A stretch of DNA of 64,000 nt from JBKEDS01 sp047975545 (lineage in GTDB: Bacteria > Bacteroidota > Bacteroidia > Flavobacteriales > Flavobacteriaceae). The notes below the pieces were generated by a model. The model made no database searches, was not told the origin of the DNA, and saw nothing but the letters and a program-made list of their open reading frames with translations. A program made the position numbers and the translations under genes. Positions 50,002 to 58,746 of the stretch are shown here, piece by piece; the stretch's first letter is position 1; every line of letters starts with the position of its first letter. The stretch spans positions 1 through 64,000 of the forward strand of contig JBKEDS010000007.1 in the NCBI GenBank assembly GCA_047975545.1. Direction: 5' to 3'.

Positions 50002-50331
50002 TTATGCTTTAGTGTCGTCCTGGGTATTTCGGTAATACACCTTGTCCTTTAACCATTCCTGTACGGCAAGGGCATGGGGCTTTGGCAGTTTTTCGTAAAA
50101 CTTGGAAACTTCGATTTGTTCCTTGTTTTCAAAAATTTCCTCAAGGCTGTCGTTGTACGTGGCAAATTCTTCCAATTTACCGATAAGTTCCTTCTTAATT
50201 TCGGTATTTATTTGCTCGGCACGTTTTGCAATAATGGAAATTGACTCGTAAATATTTCCTGTTTGCGCATCAACCTGATTTCTGTCGTACGTTATCGTAT
50301 TAACAGGAGCTTTTGTTTTTTTTAAGTCCAT
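50002..50331 (-). CDS. rpoZ: RNA polymerase omega subunit
   Basis: The 109-residue protein has the divergent Bacteroidota form of omega: DLKKTKAPVNTITYDRNQVD, the core helix NIYESISIIAKRAEQINTEI and a family-specific C-terminal extension (FYEKLPKPHALAVQEWLKDK). Omega supports assembly of the beta' subunit. Identification rests on the core helix and on the bamD-rpoZ-coaBC order, which is conserved in the phylum. It starts 4 bases after bamD. Confidence 0.9.
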   Translation of the reverse strand: MDLKKTKAPVNTITYDRNQVDAQTGNIYESISIIAKRAEQINTEIKKELIGKLEEFATYNDSLEEIFENKEQIEVSKFYEKLPKPHALAVQEWLKDKVYYRNTQDDTKA

Positions 50332-50335
50332 TTGT

Positions 50336-51136
50336 TTAACTTTCGGTATTATATTTTGTTAATTCTTGTTCTATGTTTTTTACCATGTCGTCCAAGGCTT
50401 TGATGTGCTTGGACTCGGCATATTTTTCTTTAAAAGCCTTATAGTAGTCCTGTGCTATGCGCAACCGCATCGGGCGTTTGTACTCCACACTGTTTATGGC
50501 CAGTTTATAGGCGGAGTCCAATCGGTAAAACAGCGCGTCTTCACGCAATGAAGAACCGGGAAACTCGTAAATAAAATTGTCGAACGCTTTTATGGAGGCC
50601 TGGTAATCGGAAATGGTGTTGTATTGTTTTGCTATTTCGTAGGCTTTTTTTTCTAACCTAAACTCCAATTCCTTAACCAATTCGTTGGCTTCGGGCATGT
50701 ATTCGGAGTTACTAAAAACGTTAATAAAATCCTGGAGCTTATCAATAGCTTCTTTGGTTTCCTTTTGGTCCTTGGTATACACGGGGCATAGTTGGTAATA
50801 ACTTTTTGCCGATAAAAACGAAGCTTCCTCCAACTTTTCGCTTTTAGGGTAACTGGATGCAAAACGCTCGAACTGGTAGCCTGCCGTGTAATAATCGCCT
50901 GTTTTATAATAGGACTGGGAATATAGGTACATGAGTTTTTCGGCTTGCGGCTTGCCCCTGTAACTTGGTACTATTTGCGCAAAAAGCCGGGAGGCCTTGG
51001 CGTATTTGCCTTGGTTGTACAGCTCCTCGCCCATTTTAAACTTTTCGGCAATATCCTCGTTTTTTAATACTTTTTGATATTCGCTACAAGAGCTTAACAA
51101 CAAGGCTGTTAGTAGTATGCTGAAAAAATACTTCAT
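50336..51136 (-). CDS. bamD: Outer membrane assembly lipoprotein BamD
   Basis: The 266-residue lipoprotein (lipobox LLSSC, C17) contains about five TPR-type helical repeats: EKFKMGEELYNQGKYAKASR, AEKLMYLYSQSYYKTGDYYT, KLEEASFLSAKSYYQLCPVY and a later set. This is the BamD/YfiO design. BamD sits on the inner leaflet of the outer membrane and, with BamA, recognises and folds beta-barrel proteins, so it supports the TonB-dependent receptor above. It is the first gene of the rpoZ-coaBC-DUF4835-recN run. Confidence 0.92.
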   Translation of the reverse strand: MKYFFSILLTALLLSSCSEYQKVLKNEDIAEKFKMGEELYNQGKYAKASRLFAQIVPSYRGKPQAEKLMYLYSQSYYKTGDYYTAGYQFERFASSYPKSEKLEEASFLSAKSYYQLCPVYTKDQKETKEAIDKLQDFINVFSNSEYMPEANELVKELEFRLEKKAYEIAKQYNTISDYQASIKAFDNFIYEFPGSSLREDALFYRLDSAYKLAINSVEYKRPMRLRIAQDYYKAFKEKYAESKHIKALDDMVKNIEQELTKYNTES

Positions 51137-51153
51137 AATTTTAAAACAAGGTG

Positions 51154-51161
51154 CAAAAGTA
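51154..51161 (-). promoter_or_regulatory. Predicted -7 box for the bamD operon
   Basis: On the minus strand TACTTTTG matches TAnnTTTG, 17 bases before the bamD ATG. No -33 TTG is at the usual distance. Confidence 0.45.
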
Positions 51162-51359
51162 AGTTAATAATATGGATTTTAAAAATATTTTTAATTGGCT
51201 AAGGTAACGTCTTAAAAATAGTACCCGTAAGGTTTAAGTAATATTTAACACCGAAAGCACTATTTAATTTTATTGTATCGATACTTCGCTTCGCTAAGCA
51301 TGATACGTTCACTTTACCCCACATGGCTAATAAAAGGCATATCAAACAAAAACCACAAC

Positions 51360-52238
51360 CTAAAATGCTTTTACAAAAGCCTCAATTTTTTGTTTTAGCG
51401 CATCGGTTGCTGGTACCAAAGGCAGCCTTACCGCGTCCTGACAAAGGTTTAAGGCTTGGAAAACGGCTTTTATCCCGGCGGGGTTGTTTTCTTCAAAAAT
51501 ATACCCAATGGCATCCATTAATTTGAAATGCAACTTATAGGCTTGTTTGGCTTCGCCCTTTAACCCTAAGCGTATCATTTCGGAAAATGTTTTTGGAAAT
51601 CCTTGCCCGATAACCGAAATTACGCCCGCTCCCCCGGCAAGCACTATGCCCAAGGCCAAATCGTCGTCGCCCGAAATAACCAAAAAGTCCTCGGGCTTGT
51701 TTTTTAGTAATTGTAAATATTGCGCCACGTTATTGCCTGCTTCCTTTACGCCTATAATGTTCTTAAAATCGTTGGCCAGGCGCAAGGTGGTTTGCGGCTC
51801 GATATTTTTCGAGGTACGCCCCGGCACGTTATAAACAATAACATCTATGGGCGATGCTTGTGCAATAGCCTTATAATGCTGGTAAATGCCTTCCTGTGTT
51901 GGTTTGCTGTAATAGGGCGATACGGACAACAGGGCATCGATTTGGGTTAAATCGGTGGTTTTTATTTCGTCCAAAACCTGAACCGTATTATTGCCGCCAA
52001 TACCCAAAACCATGGGTACGCGACCGTTGTTGGCTTTTGAAACCGTAGCCACAACCGCTTGTTTTTCTTGCTTGGTCAGGGTTACGCTTTCGCCCGTTGT
52101 ACCGCAAATTACAAGATACTCCACACCGTTTTCGATGTTAAAATTTACAATATTGGCCAGGGCATCGTGGTCTATGCTTAAATCGGTTTTAAAAGGCGTA
52201 ACCAAAGCAACTCCGGTGCCAAGAAATTTATTGTTCAT
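51360..52238 (-). CDS. dapA: 4-hydroxy-tetrahydrodipicolinate synthase
   Basis: The 292-residue TIM-barrel enzyme has the DapA motifs: GTTGESVTL (about 47-55), Y136 and R141 in VYNVPGRTS, and Schiff-base K165 in IIGVKEAGNN. It condenses pyruvate with aspartate semialdehyde, the first committed step toward diaminopimelate and lysine, needed for peptidoglycan cross-links. It begins 2 bases after the upstream DUF6913 gene, so the two are probably cotranscribed. The spacer of about 220 bases after its stop shows no clear terminator. Confidence 0.95.
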   Translation of the reverse strand: MNNKFLGTGVALVTPFKTDLSIDHDALANIVNFNIENGVEYLVICGTTGESVTLTKQEKQAVVATVSKANNGRVPMVLGIGGNNTVQVLDEIKTTDLTQIDALLSVSPYYSKPTQEGIYQHYKAIAQASPIDVIVYNVPGRTSKNIEPQTTLRLANDFKNIIGVKEAGNNVAQYLQLLKNKPEDFLVISGDDDLALGIVLAGGAGVISVIGQGFPKTFSEMIRLGLKGEAKQAYKLHFKLMDAIGYIFEENNPAGIKAVFQALNLCQDAVRLPLVPATDALKQKIEAFVKAF

Positions 52239-52240
52239 GC

Positions 52241-52759
52241 TTACTTTTTTAATATGGTTAGGTATTTAAAAACCTCGTTTTTAAATAGGTTAAATTCGTT
52301 TGTTTTCGTTTTTATAATTAAATCGTTTATGCGCTCATCGGCCTGCAAAGTGCCTATTTTAAATTTTGCTTTTGATTGGGCGGTTAACAACTTCAACTCC
52401 AAAATATTTTGGGCGTAATAGCTAATTAGCACATCGAAGGGCGTGTTTACAAAATCGGTTAACGCTTTTTCCTTTAGCACGCCCCGCCTTCCAAAATCTT
52501 TGGCATTGTAGCATTTTATTCGGCTATTTACGTCTTCTTTATTTTTTTTATTGGTAAAGGCTATTAGTTCAACCTTGTTTTCCTTCAAATTTAAAAGTTT
52601 TGTTAGTGTTTTAAATTGCTCTAAATCAGTAAATTCATCTATATTCACAATAACACCTAAACGTTCCACACGACCTTTAGCAACATTTACTTGGCGCTGG
52701 CTTAACAATTTGTTTAAATATTTTTTATTAGATTTTTCTTTAAAACCTTTTAAAATCAT
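52241..52759 (-). CDS. DUF6913 family protein
   Basis: The 172-residue soluble protein is Lys-rich at the start (ILKGFKEKSNKKYLNKLLSQ) and continues as an alpha-beta domain (VERLGVIVNIDEFTDLEQFK, NKVELIAFTNKKNKEDVNSR, ADERINDLIIKTKTNEFNLF). It matches an uncharacterised flavobacterial family found beside dapA. Its alternating strand-helix pattern resembles Rossmann-like folds, but no cofactor motif is visible. I assign no function. Confidence 0.72.
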   Translation of the reverse strand: MILKGFKEKSNKKYLNKLLSQRQVNVAKGRVERLGVIVNIDEFTDLEQFKTLTKLLNLKENKVELIAFTNKKNKEDVNSRIKCYNAKDFGRRGVLKEKALTDFVNTPFDVLISYYAQNILELKLLTAQSKAKFKIGTLQADERINDLIIKTKTNEFNLFKNEVFKYLTILKK

Positions 52760-52778
52760 TATACCTTTATGCTTTGCG

Positions 52779-52786
52779 CAAAGGTA
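52779..52786 (-). promoter_or_regulatory. Predicted -7 box for the DUF6913-dapA pair
   Basis: On the minus strand TACCTTTG is an exact TAnnTTTG match, 19 bases before the ATG at 52759. Confidence 0.45.
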
Positions 52787-52829
52787 ACAAAAGTAGGCGC
52801 AAAAAAATTACTTGAAATTTACAAATTAA

Positions 52830-53591
52830 ATGAATTTTAAATTTTTATCCGCATTTGTTTTAATCGGCTTTTTATACGGCTGCAAACAAACCCCGCAACA
52901 TTTGGTTAAAATTGAAGGCAAACAGATAAGCATAACCGATAGTTTGGTTGCCAATAAAGCCTTGGACAGCTTTATAGCCCCATACCGAAAGCATATTGAA
53001 AAGGATTTGGATAGTGTTTTATCCTATGCCAAAAACGACTATTCAAAATCCGACGGCGCATTAAACTCCACACTGGGCAACTTTTTTGCCGATGCCGTTT
53101 ATGCGCAGGCCAACCCCATTTTTAACAAACGTACCGGAAAAAATATCGATATGGTACTGCTAAACCACGGCGGCATTAGGGCTATCCTCCCAAAGGGCAA
53201 TATTACCACCCGAACGGCCTACCAGCTTATGCCTTTTGAAAACAGTATCGTGGTGGTGGCCATGAAAGGCAACTTAGTGGATAGTTTGGCGCATTACCTT
53301 GCCAAATCGAAAAAAGCGCACCCTATTTCGAAACTTAAACTTTATATTGATTCCGATTTTGAAATTATCGAAGCGGCCATCAACGGCAAAGCTATTGATA
53401 AAAACAAAATTTATTACGTTGCCACAAACGATTACCTATACAATGGCGGCGATGGCATGACCTTTTTTAAGCCCAACGATAGCTTATACGATTTGAATTA
53501 TAAAGTTAGAAATGCGCTTATAGACTATTTTAAGAAAACCGACACCATAAACCCCGTAATAGACGATAGGTTTAAACAAAAACAACAGTAA
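52830..53591 (+). CDS. 5'-nucleotidase C-terminal domain lipoprotein
   Basis: The 253-residue product has a short lipoprotein signal (LIGFLYGCKQ, C18) and consists of the 5'-nucleotidase substrate-binding domain alone: LGNFFADAVYAQANPIFNKR, LLNHGGIRAILPKGNITTRT, AYQLMPFENSIVVVAMKG and NDYLYNGGDGMTFFKPND. In classical enzymes (UshA-like) this domain follows the metallophosphatase domain in one chain. Here it is a separate gene placed before the phosphatase gene, with only 1 base between them. The two proteins likely associate in the periplasm to hydrolyse nucleotides. Confidence 0.9.
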   Translation: MNFKFLSAFVLIGFLYGCKQTPQHLVKIEGKQISITDSLVANKALDSFIAPYRKHIEKDLDSVLSYAKNDYSKSDGALNSTLGNFFADAVYAQANPIFNKRTGKNIDMVLLNHGGIRAILPKGNITTRTAYQLMPFENSIVVVAMKGNLVDSLAHYLAKSKKAHPISKLKLYIDSDFEIIEAAINGKAIDKNKIYYVATNDYLYNGGDGMTFFKPNDSLYDLNYKVRNALIDYFKKTDTINPVIDDRFKQKQQ

Positions 53592-53592
53592 C

Positions 53593-54510
53593 ATGAACCG
53601 AAGGGATTTTTTACAGCAAGCATCGGCATCCGCAGCATTTTTAGGCCTTGGCGGACTTGGGCTTAACGCCTGCTCGGCCACTGCCAATACCACCCAAATA
53701 ACCATACTGCATACTAACGACGTGCACAGCCACATAGACCCCTTTGGTCCCGAGGACGGCCGGAGCGCCAACAAAGGCGGGGTGGCAAGGCGCGCCAGTT
53801 TAATCGATGCCATTAGAAAGGAAAACCCCAATACGCTGCTTTTAGATGCCGGCGATATTTTTCAGGGCACGCCCTACTTTAATTATTACGGTGGCGAACT
53901 GGAGTTTAAGCTCATGAGCGCCCTAAAATACGATGCCGCCACCATTGGCAACCACGATTTCGACAATGGCATAAACGGCCTTTACGCCCAATTACCACAT
54001 GCTAAGTTCGAATTTATATCGGCTAATTACGATTTTTCCAATACCGTAATGAACACCCATGTTAAACCTTATAAAATATTCAACAAAAACAATATAAAAA
54101 TAGGCGTATTCGGACTGGGCATAAAGTTGGACGGCCTGGTGGACCCGCAAATGTACAAGGAAACCAAATATTTGGACCCCATTGAAACCTCGCAGGACAT
54201 GACCCGTATTTTAAAGGACGAACAGCAATGCGATTTGGTTATTTGCTTATCGCACTTGGGCTACTATTACAAAAACAGCCCCAACCATATTTGCGACTTA
54301 AACTTGGCAAAAAGCACCAAAAATATCGATTTGATTATTGGCGGCCACACCCATACGTTTTTGGACAAACCCACGATTGTTAAGAATTTAGAAAACAAAA
54401 ACGTTTTGGTTAACCAAGTGGGCTGCTACGGCATTAATCTGGGGCGAGTAGATTTTTATTTCGACAGCAATAAGAACGCAACCTCGAACGGGGCTACTAT
54501 TATTGTTTAG
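53593..54510 (+). CDS. Metallophosphatase, 5'-nucleotidase N-terminal domain, Tat-exported
   Basis: The 305-residue protein begins with a twin-arginine signal (MNRRDFLQQASASAAFLG) followed by a lipobox-like NACSA. The domain shows all calcineurin-like metal motifs: HTNDVHSHIDP, DAGDIFQGTPYFNYYGG, IGNHDFDNG, CLSHLGYYY, and GGHTHTFLDKP. The C-terminal nucleotide-binding domain of UshA-type enzymes is missing from this chain and is provided by the preceding gene. Export by Tat suggests that it folds and takes up metal in the cytoplasm, whereas its partner uses the Sec route. Confidence 0.92.
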   Translation: MNRRDFLQQASASAAFLGLGGLGLNACSATANTTQITILHTNDVHSHIDPFGPEDGRSANKGGVARRASLIDAIRKENPNTLLLDAGDIFQGTPYFNYYGGELEFKLMSALKYDAATIGNHDFDNGINGLYAQLPHAKFEFISANYDFSNTVMNTHVKPYKIFNKNNIKIGVFGLGIKLDGLVDPQMYKETKYLDPIETSQDMTRILKDEQQCDLVICLSHLGYYYKNSPNHICDLNLAKSTKNIDLIIGGHTHTFLDKPTIVKNLENKNVLVNQVGCYGINLGRVDFYFDSNKNATSNGATIIV

Positions 54511-54522
54511 GTGCTGAAAAAA

Positions 54523-55239
54523 CTACTCTTCTTCTTTAACACCTATTTCCTTATACCTAATATTAAACAATTTCGATTGCTTATAAAAAAACCAATACGC
54601 CAACAAATGCAAGGAAACCACCAAAATATGCAATATGTTTTTATTGGAAATATACATTAAGGTTACCCAGATAATTTCAGCAAAAACAATAGACAGCGCA
54701 CCAAAGAAGAAAAAAAGCGATTTGGTATTATCGTTTACCAAATAATTAAGCAAGGCCACCGATAAAACCGTTACCAAAACAACATTATAGGCAATTTCAA
54801 TGTATTGTTCGGTGGCAGCCGTCATAAACGGGTCCAAAACATAATTTAGTACATAAACAAGATACGAACTAAGCAACAACAAAACCACAAAATGGATAAA
54901 ATACTGCTTAAAAACCGTGTTAACGTTTATGGTTTTTGCTATTTCGAATATTAAAAACGTATAAGCCAACAGGTACAGAAAGTTGCCCACGTAATAATTA
55001 AACTCGTAAGACGTGTAGGGTTCTATAAAAATTAACAAATCCGAAATAGAGTAAACAATAAAAAAACCACTAAGTAAAATCGATTTGCGCTTAATGCTTA
55101 AAAAATACAGTACCGTAATTAAAGGCAGCACCAATGCCGCGAGTTTTTCCGATAAATTTTCATTGCCTTTAAGCTGAAAAATTACCGAAAGCCCAAAGGC
55201 AACACATATCAATATTACGATAAACCTATCTTTTTTCAT
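54523..55239 (-). CDS. YhhN-like polytopic membrane protein
   Basis: The 238-residue protein has about eight hydrophobic helices, from FIVILICVAFGLSVIFQLKG to ILHILVVSLHLLAYWFFYKQ, with charged turns. The arrangement and motifs such as FFIVYSISDLLIFIEP and YYVGNFLYLLAYTFLIFEIA recall the YhhN family, some members of which are lysoplasmalogenases hydrolysing vinyl-ether lysolipids. The likeness is moderate; it could simply be a flavobacterial membrane protein of unknown role. It converges on the metallophosphatase gene. Confidence 0.6.
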   Translation of the reverse strand: MKKDRFIVILICVAFGLSVIFQLKGNENLSEKLAALVLPLITVLYFLSIKRKSILLSGFFIVYSISDLLIFIEPYTSYEFNYYVGNFLYLLAYTFLIFEIAKTINVNTVFKQYFIHFVVLLLLSSYLVYVLNYVLDPFMTAATEQYIEIAYNVVLVTVLSVALLNYLVNDNTKSLFFFFGALSIVFAEIIWVTLMYISNKNILHILVVSLHLLAYWFFYKQSKLFNIRYKEIGVKEEE

Positions 55240-55257
55240 AGCTGGTTAAGGTCTATG

Positions 55258-55265
55258 CAAAAGTA
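55258..55265 (-). promoter_or_regulatory. Predicted -7 box for the YhhN-like gene
   Basis: On the minus strand TACTTTTG matches TAnnTTTG, 18 bases before the ATG at 55239. Confidence 0.4.
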
Positions 55266-55322
55266 GGCTTTTAATACTTGTAAACGATAAAAAACATGTT
55301 TTTATCGACAAAAAAAACATAA

Positions 55323-57317
55323 TTAACCTATTCTTTGTAAAAATTCAGCTTCACTAATGATTTCAATATTTAAATCTTCGGCTTTCTGTTTTTTGCTTGG
55401 TCCCATTTTGTCGCCCGCCACGATAAAACTGGTTTTAGCCGAAATAGAACTGCTTACTTTACCTCCATTATCCTCAATAAGTTTTTTCAACTCATCGCGC
55501 CCAACGGTTTCAAAAACCCCGGTTACCACAATGCTCAAACCTTTTAAAATATCGGTTTGCCCTTCAAGTTGCTCGGCCGACATTTCCAGCCGAACCCCAA
55601 ATTGTTTTAACCTATTAACAATATGGATGTTTTCTTCGGAAGAAAAGAAGACTTTTACGCTTTCGGCTATTTTCACCCCAATTTCATCTACATTAACCAA
55701 GGCCTCTTCCGTAGCTTCGGCTATCGCATCGATAGTTTTATAATGTTTGGCCAGTTTTTTTGCTACGGTTTCGCCCACGTACCGAATGCCCAAGGCGTAC
55801 AAAACACGCTCGAAAGGCACTTGTTTTGAAGTTTCGATACCTTTAATTAAATTATCGGCGCTTTTTTCGGCCATGCGCTCCAAGGGGATAATTTGTTCTT
55901 TTGTTAATTCGTATAAATTGGAATAGTTTTTAATTAAACCTTCGTTAACCAAAAGCGCCACTGTTTCGCCTCCCAAGCCTTCGATATCCATGGCTTTTCG
56001 GGAAATATAATGTTGTATGCGACCAACAATCTGGGGCTTGCAACCATTGTAATTTGGGCAATAATGTTGTGCCTCGCCTTCAACCCTAACCAAAGGCGTT
56101 TGGCATTCGGGGCAGTGCGCAATGTACTGTGTAGACTGCGAATTTGCGGGCCTTTTATTTAAATCGACACCTAAAATTTTGGGGATTATTTCACCTCCTT
56201 TTTCAACAAAAACGGTATCGCCCACCCGAATATCCAATTTTTCTATTTGGTCGGCATTGTGCAGCGAAGCCCTTTTTACGGTAGTTCCGGCAAGCTCTAC
56301 GGGTTCGAGATTAGCCACCGGTGTAATAGCCCCGGTACGCCCCACTTGGTAGCTTATACCATTTAGTTGGGTTGACACCTGTTCGGCCTTAAATTTATAG
56401 GCCATGGCCCAGCGCGGGGCTTTGGCGGTATAGCCCAATTCTTCTTGTTGCGGAATACTATTTACCTTAATAACCACGCCATCGGTTTCGTAGGGCAAGT
56501 CGTGGCGGTGTACGTTCCAATATTCAATAAATTCCAAAACTTCATCTAAAGAATTTGCCAATTTGGCTACCGTTGGCACTTTAAAGCCCCACTGTCGGGC
56601 GTGCTCCAAGCTTTCAAATTGGGTGGCAATACCGAGGTTGGCCCCTGTTAAATTATATAGTAAACATTCCAAGGGTCGTTTGGCCACTTCGGCGCTATCT
56701 TGCAATTTTAGGCTACCGGAGGCGGTATTTCTTGGGTTTCGGTAGGGCTCCTCGCCTATTTCAATACGTTCCTCGTTCATTTTATTAAACCCTTCGAAGG
56801 GCAGGATGATTTCGCCCCGAATATCGAATTTTTCGGGATAATTGCCCGTTAACTGCAAGGGTACCGATTTTATGGTTTTTATGTTGGCCGTTACGTTATC
56901 GCCCTGAACGCCATCGCCACGGGTTACGGCTTTTAGTAATTTGCCGTTTTCGTAGGTAATGCTTATGGATGCGCCGTCGTATTTTAGTTCGCAGGTGTAT
57001 TGGATATTGCCGTCGACAAGTTTTTTTATGCGGGTTTCCCAATCCACTAAATCGGCTTTGGAGTACGAATTGTCCAACGAATACATACGGTGTTCGTGTA
57101 CTACGGTTTCAAAACTTTTGGTTATTTGGCCGCCCACGCGCTGGGTTGGCGAAGTTGCATCGAAAAACTCGGGATACTGGGCTTCCAAGACTTGGAGTTC
57201 CTTTAGTTTTAAATCGAATTCGTAATCGCTTATCGTGGCGTTGTCCAACACGTAATAATTATAGTTGTGCTGTTTAAGCGCATTGCGTAATTGGAATATT
57301 TTTTCTTTTGCTGTCAT
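55323..57317 (-). CDS. ligA: NAD-dependent DNA ligase LigA
   Basis: The 664-residue protein has the complete bacterial ligase plan. The Ia and adenylation domains carry K112 in CELKYDGASIS; then come the OB fold (GRTGAITPVANLEPVELAGT), a four-cysteine zinc finger (HCPECQTPL to YCPNYNGCKP), helix-hairpin-helix repeats (about 450-580) and a C-terminal BRCT domain (LKGLSIVVTGVFETVGRDEL). It seals nicks in replication and repair. Its first 4 bases overlap the stop of prmC, so the two are translationally coupled. Confidence 0.97.
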   Translation of the reverse strand: MTAKEKIFQLRNALKQHNYNYYVLDNATISDYEFDLKLKELQVLEAQYPEFFDATSPTQRVGGQITKSFETVVHEHRMYSLDNSYSKADLVDWETRIKKLVDGNIQYTCELKYDGASISITYENGKLLKAVTRGDGVQGDNVTANIKTIKSVPLQLTGNYPEKFDIRGEIILPFEGFNKMNEERIEIGEEPYRNPRNTASGSLKLQDSAEVAKRPLECLLYNLTGANLGIATQFESLEHARQWGFKVPTVAKLANSLDEVLEFIEYWNVHRHDLPYETDGVVIKVNSIPQQEELGYTAKAPRWAMAYKFKAEQVSTQLNGISYQVGRTGAITPVANLEPVELAGTTVKRASLHNADQIEKLDIRVGDTVFVEKGGEIIPKILGVDLNKRPANSQSTQYIAHCPECQTPLVRVEGEAQHYCPNYNGCKPQIVGRIQHYISRKAMDIEGLGGETVALLVNEGLIKNYSNLYELTKEQIIPLERMAEKSADNLIKGIETSKQVPFERVLYALGIRYVGETVAKKLAKHYKTIDAIAEATEEALVNVDEIGVKIAESVKVFFSSEENIHIVNRLKQFGVRLEMSAEQLEGQTDILKGLSIVVTGVFETVGRDELKKLIEDNGGKVSSSISAKTSFIVAGDKMGPSKKQKAEDLNIEIISEAEFLQRIG

Positions 57318-58183
57318 GGTTGCGGTTTGTTTTTTTCGGCTACTATCATTCTGTCTTTTTTAAACATATCCTGCTTTAGTTCGATATTTTTAAATTTGTT
57401 TTCGGCTAACAAATGTACCGTTTCATTTCCAAAAAATTCATTTATTTCAAAAAACAACAATCCCTTTTCCGTTAGGTTCGATTGGGCAAATCGTGCAATG
57501 GCCTTGTAGAAAATTAACGGTTTATTATCTTCAACAAAAAGTGCCAAATGCGGTTCGTTGCTTAAAACGTTGGGTTTCATAAGCTGTTTTTCCTGCATGC
57601 GCACATACGGCGGATTAGACACGATTATATTAAATGTTTGATTTGAAATTTCCTCGGGCAAGGTTTCAGTATTTAAAATATCGGCCTCGACAAATGTAAT
57701 TTCCACTGTATTGGTTTTAGCGTTTTCCTTTGCTACCCGTAAAGCCAAACGGCTAACATCCAAAGCAAAAACCTTGGCATTGGGCAGATTTTTGGCTAGG
57801 GAAACGGCAATGCAGCCGCTGCCCGTACCTATGTCCAAAATAGTTATGGGCGTTTCTTTTCCGGCTTTTTCAATAACAAGCGCTACCAACTCCTCGGTTT
57901 CGGGGCGCGGTATTAGGGTGTTTTGGTTTACTTTAAAACGCAGTCCAAAAAATTCGGTTTCGCCCAAAATGTACTGTATCGGGTATTCCACCTTTAACAA
58001 GGTTAAAGCGGCCATGAGTTTCGCGCTATTTTCAACCTTTAAATTGGGGTTCAAAGCTAAGTTCAGTCTGGAAACGCCATAATAGGCTTCCGTTAGCATA
58101 AAGAAAAAACTATCAACTTCATTTTGCCCGTAAATGCTGTTTAGTTCTAAATGGAATTTATGCTGGATTTCTTTTAACACCAT
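57314..58183 (-). CDS. prmC: Release factor glutamine methyltransferase PrmC
   Basis: The 289-residue enzyme has a helical N-terminal domain (about 1-90) and a Rossmann methyltransferase domain with ILDIGTGSGCIAVSLAKNLP (SAM site), VEADILNTE, and the catalytic NPPY in IIVSNPPYVRM. It methylates the glutamine of the GGQ motif in release factors RF1 and RF2. The gene leads the prmC-ligA pair and diverges from the LEA-type lipoprotein gene, with both -7 boxes in the 86-base gap between them. Confidence 0.94.
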   Translation of the reverse strand: MVLKEIQHKFHLELNSIYGQNEVDSFFFMLTEAYYGVSRLNLALNPNLKVENSAKLMAALTLLKVEYPIQYILGETEFFGLRFKVNQNTLIPRPETEELVALVIEKAGKETPITILDIGTGSGCIAVSLAKNLPNAKVFALDVSRLALRVAKENAKTNTVEITFVEADILNTETLPEEISNQTFNIIVSNPPYVRMQEKQLMKPNVLSNEPHLALFVEDNKPLIFYKAIARFAQSNLTEKGLLFFEINEFFGNETVHLLAENKFKNIELKQDMFKKDRMIVAEKNKPQP

Positions 58184-58199
58184 ATATTATTATCAACTT

Positions 58200-58207
58200 C
58201 AAAGATA
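58200..58207 (-). promoter_or_regulatory. Predicted -7 box for prmC-ligA
   Basis: On the minus strand TATCTTTG is an exact TAnnTTTG match, 16 bases before the prmC ATG. Confidence 0.5.
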
Positions 58208-58239
58208 TTTTAATTTATTCGGAATTAAAATCCGTTGGT

Positions 58240-58247
58240 TATATTTG
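58240..58247 (+). promoter_or_regulatory. Predicted -7 box for the LEA-ribD operon
   Basis: TATATTTG is an exact TAnnTTTG match, 22 bases before the ATG at 58270. It lies back to back with the prmC box. Confidence 0.5.
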
Positions 58248-58269
58248 TCTTTTAAAAATTGAAATTTCG

Positions 58270-58746
58270 ATGATTAAACTAAAATCCGCAACCTTGCTCG
58301 CTTTAATTTGTTTAGCACTATTCGGTTGCAAACTTACCGAAAAACCCGAATTTTTAAATATTGAAAACATTAGGGTTTCCGAGTCTACCGCCAACGCCAT
58401 TACCGTTACGGCCGATGCCCTGTTTTTAAACCCCAACGATATTGGCGGCAATTTAAAAACCGACAATATTAAAATACTTTTAAACGACAGCGAAATTGCC
58501 TCGGTTTCGACCGAAAGTTTCGACGTACCGGCAAAAGGCGAGTTTTCCATTCCGCTAACCGCCGTTATTCCCAAGGACAACCTTTTCAGCAATAAAAATT
58601 TAAGCGGTTTGCTGGGCGGTTTGCTGTCCAACAAAATAACGGTGCAGTACAAAGGCGATATTGTTTACAAGGCTTTCGGGATGTCGTACACCTACGCCGT
58701 GGACGAAACCGAAACTATTAAAATAAAGCAAGGCAAACTTGAATAA
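58270..58746 (+). CDS. LEA type 2 (WHy domain) lipoprotein
   Basis: The 158-residue product has a lipoprotein signal (LALFGCKLTEK, C17) and one LEA14/WHy beta-sandwich: FLNIENIRVSESTANAITVT, ADALFLNPNDIGGNLKTDNI, SVSTESFDVPAKGEFSIPLT. Proteins of this class are linked to desiccation or membrane stress in plants and are exported in bacteria, with no proven role. It is the first gene of a run with ribD, a HAD phosphatase and YigZ; its stop overlaps the TTG start of ribD by 8 bases. Confidence 0.85.
   Translation: MIKLKSATLLALICLALFGCKLTEKPEFLNIENIRVSESTANAITVTADALFLNPNDIGGNLKTDNIKILLNDSEIASVSTESFDVPAKGEFSIPLTAVIPKDNLFSNKNLSGLLGGLLSNKITVQYKGDIVYKAFGMSYTYAVDETETIKIKQGKLE

Noticed and set aside
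51137..51359. RNA gene or riboswitch between bamD and dapA
   Set aside because: The spacer has no tRNA-like or lysine-riboswitch-like structure that I can identify, only the bamD -7 box and AT-rich sequence.
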